Source of the DNA: JADKCL01 sp046050405
Lineage (GTDB): Bacteria > Bacteroidota > Bacteroidia > J057 > JADKCL01
Assembly (NCBI GenBank): GCA_046050405.1
Contig: JBJOPY010000082.1
Location: forward strand, 1-6,911
Reading direction: 5' to 3'
DNA length: 6,911 nucleotides
Shown: positions 6,866 through 6,911 of the stretch, piece after piece
Layout: every line of letters begins with the position of its first letter
How positions within the stretch are numbered: the first letter of the stretch is position 1
Position numbers and translations under genes: made by a program
Notes under the pieces: generated by a model
What the model was told of the DNA's origin: nothing
What the model saw: only the letters and a program-made list of their open reading frames with translations
The model's database searches: none

Positions 6866-6888
6866 CCCAGTCTAAACGATTAGACGGG
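6866..6888. repeat. Inverted repeat at the far edge of the low-GC segment
   Basis: GTCTAA (6870-6875) and TTAGAC (6880-6885) form a perfect 6-bp stem around the loop ACGA, extended by CCC (6866-6868) and GGG (6886-6888) past one bulged A. It lies 33 bases beyond the CBS-HEPN stop. No T run follows on either strand, so it is not a classic intrinsic terminator, although it may still act as an RNA end or be an insertion scar. Confidence 0.4.
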
Positions 6889-6911
6889 CAGCAGGATGGC
6901 GATCATGGCCG
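6880..6911 (-). CDS. Possible 3' end of a minus-strand gene entering from the right
   Basis: On the minus strand the last bases read A-M-I-A-I-L-L-P-V followed by TAA (6880-6882), a hydrophobic C-terminus compatible with a membrane protein. The sequence is GC-rich again, as in the host genes. Only about ten codons are visible, so this is a weak call; it would put another gene in the same orientation as the M15-like gene, adk and obg. Confidence 0.2.
   Translation of the reverse strand, partial: AMIAILLPV

Noticed and set aside
1..6911. CRISPR array, tRNA, rRNA or insertion sequence
   Set aside because: I saw no regularly spaced direct repeats, no tRNA-like cloverleaf and no transposase motifs anywhere in the window.

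Overview
The window looks like a chromosomal segment of a Bacteroidota (Bacteroidetes) bacterium with a GC content near 58-60%. The reasons are: a short adenylate kinase without the zinc-binding LID insert; a 334-residue Obg GTPase with no C-terminal OCT extension, encoded next to adk; an M3 oligoendopeptidase of the non-PepF type common in that phylum; weak or absent Shine-Dalgarno sequences before most genes; and an exact match to the Bacteroidetes -7 promoter element TAnnTTTG in front of adk. This is a judgement from gene content, not a database assignment.

Layout. Positions 1-1238 (minus) hold the 5' part of a helical, TPR-like protein of unknown function whose 3' end lies outside the window. 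A 124-base divergent intergenic region with a strongly G-rich leader follows. Positions 1363-3678 (plus) hold a two-gene unit: an M3 zinc oligoendopeptidase and, 12 bases later, a DNA-3-methyladenine glycosylase I. After a 213-base convergent gap with nothing recognisable, the minus strand carries obg (3892-4896) and adk (4958-5554), read in the order adk then obg. A small M15-like metallopeptidase ORF (5625-6011, minus) lies upstream of adk.

From about 6012 the base composition drops to about 42-45% GC, and a plus-strand gene of different codon usage (to 6833) encodes two CBS domains followed by a HEPN-like domain with an intact R-N-D-x-x-H motif. It reads as a one-protein nucleotide sensor joined to a candidate ribonuclease, and looks like a horizontally acquired accessory gene inserted beside a housekeeping operon. 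Its 5' end is unclear: the open frame continues back through the M15-like gene, and there is no ATG between that gene and the first CBS domain. Past 6866 an inverted repeat and a return to GC-rich sequence suggest the other edge of the insert.

The housekeeping genes are ordinary. The parts worth a second look are the CBS-HEPN protein, its junction with the M15-like gene, and a pair of mutually exclusive RNA pairings around the start codon of the first gene.
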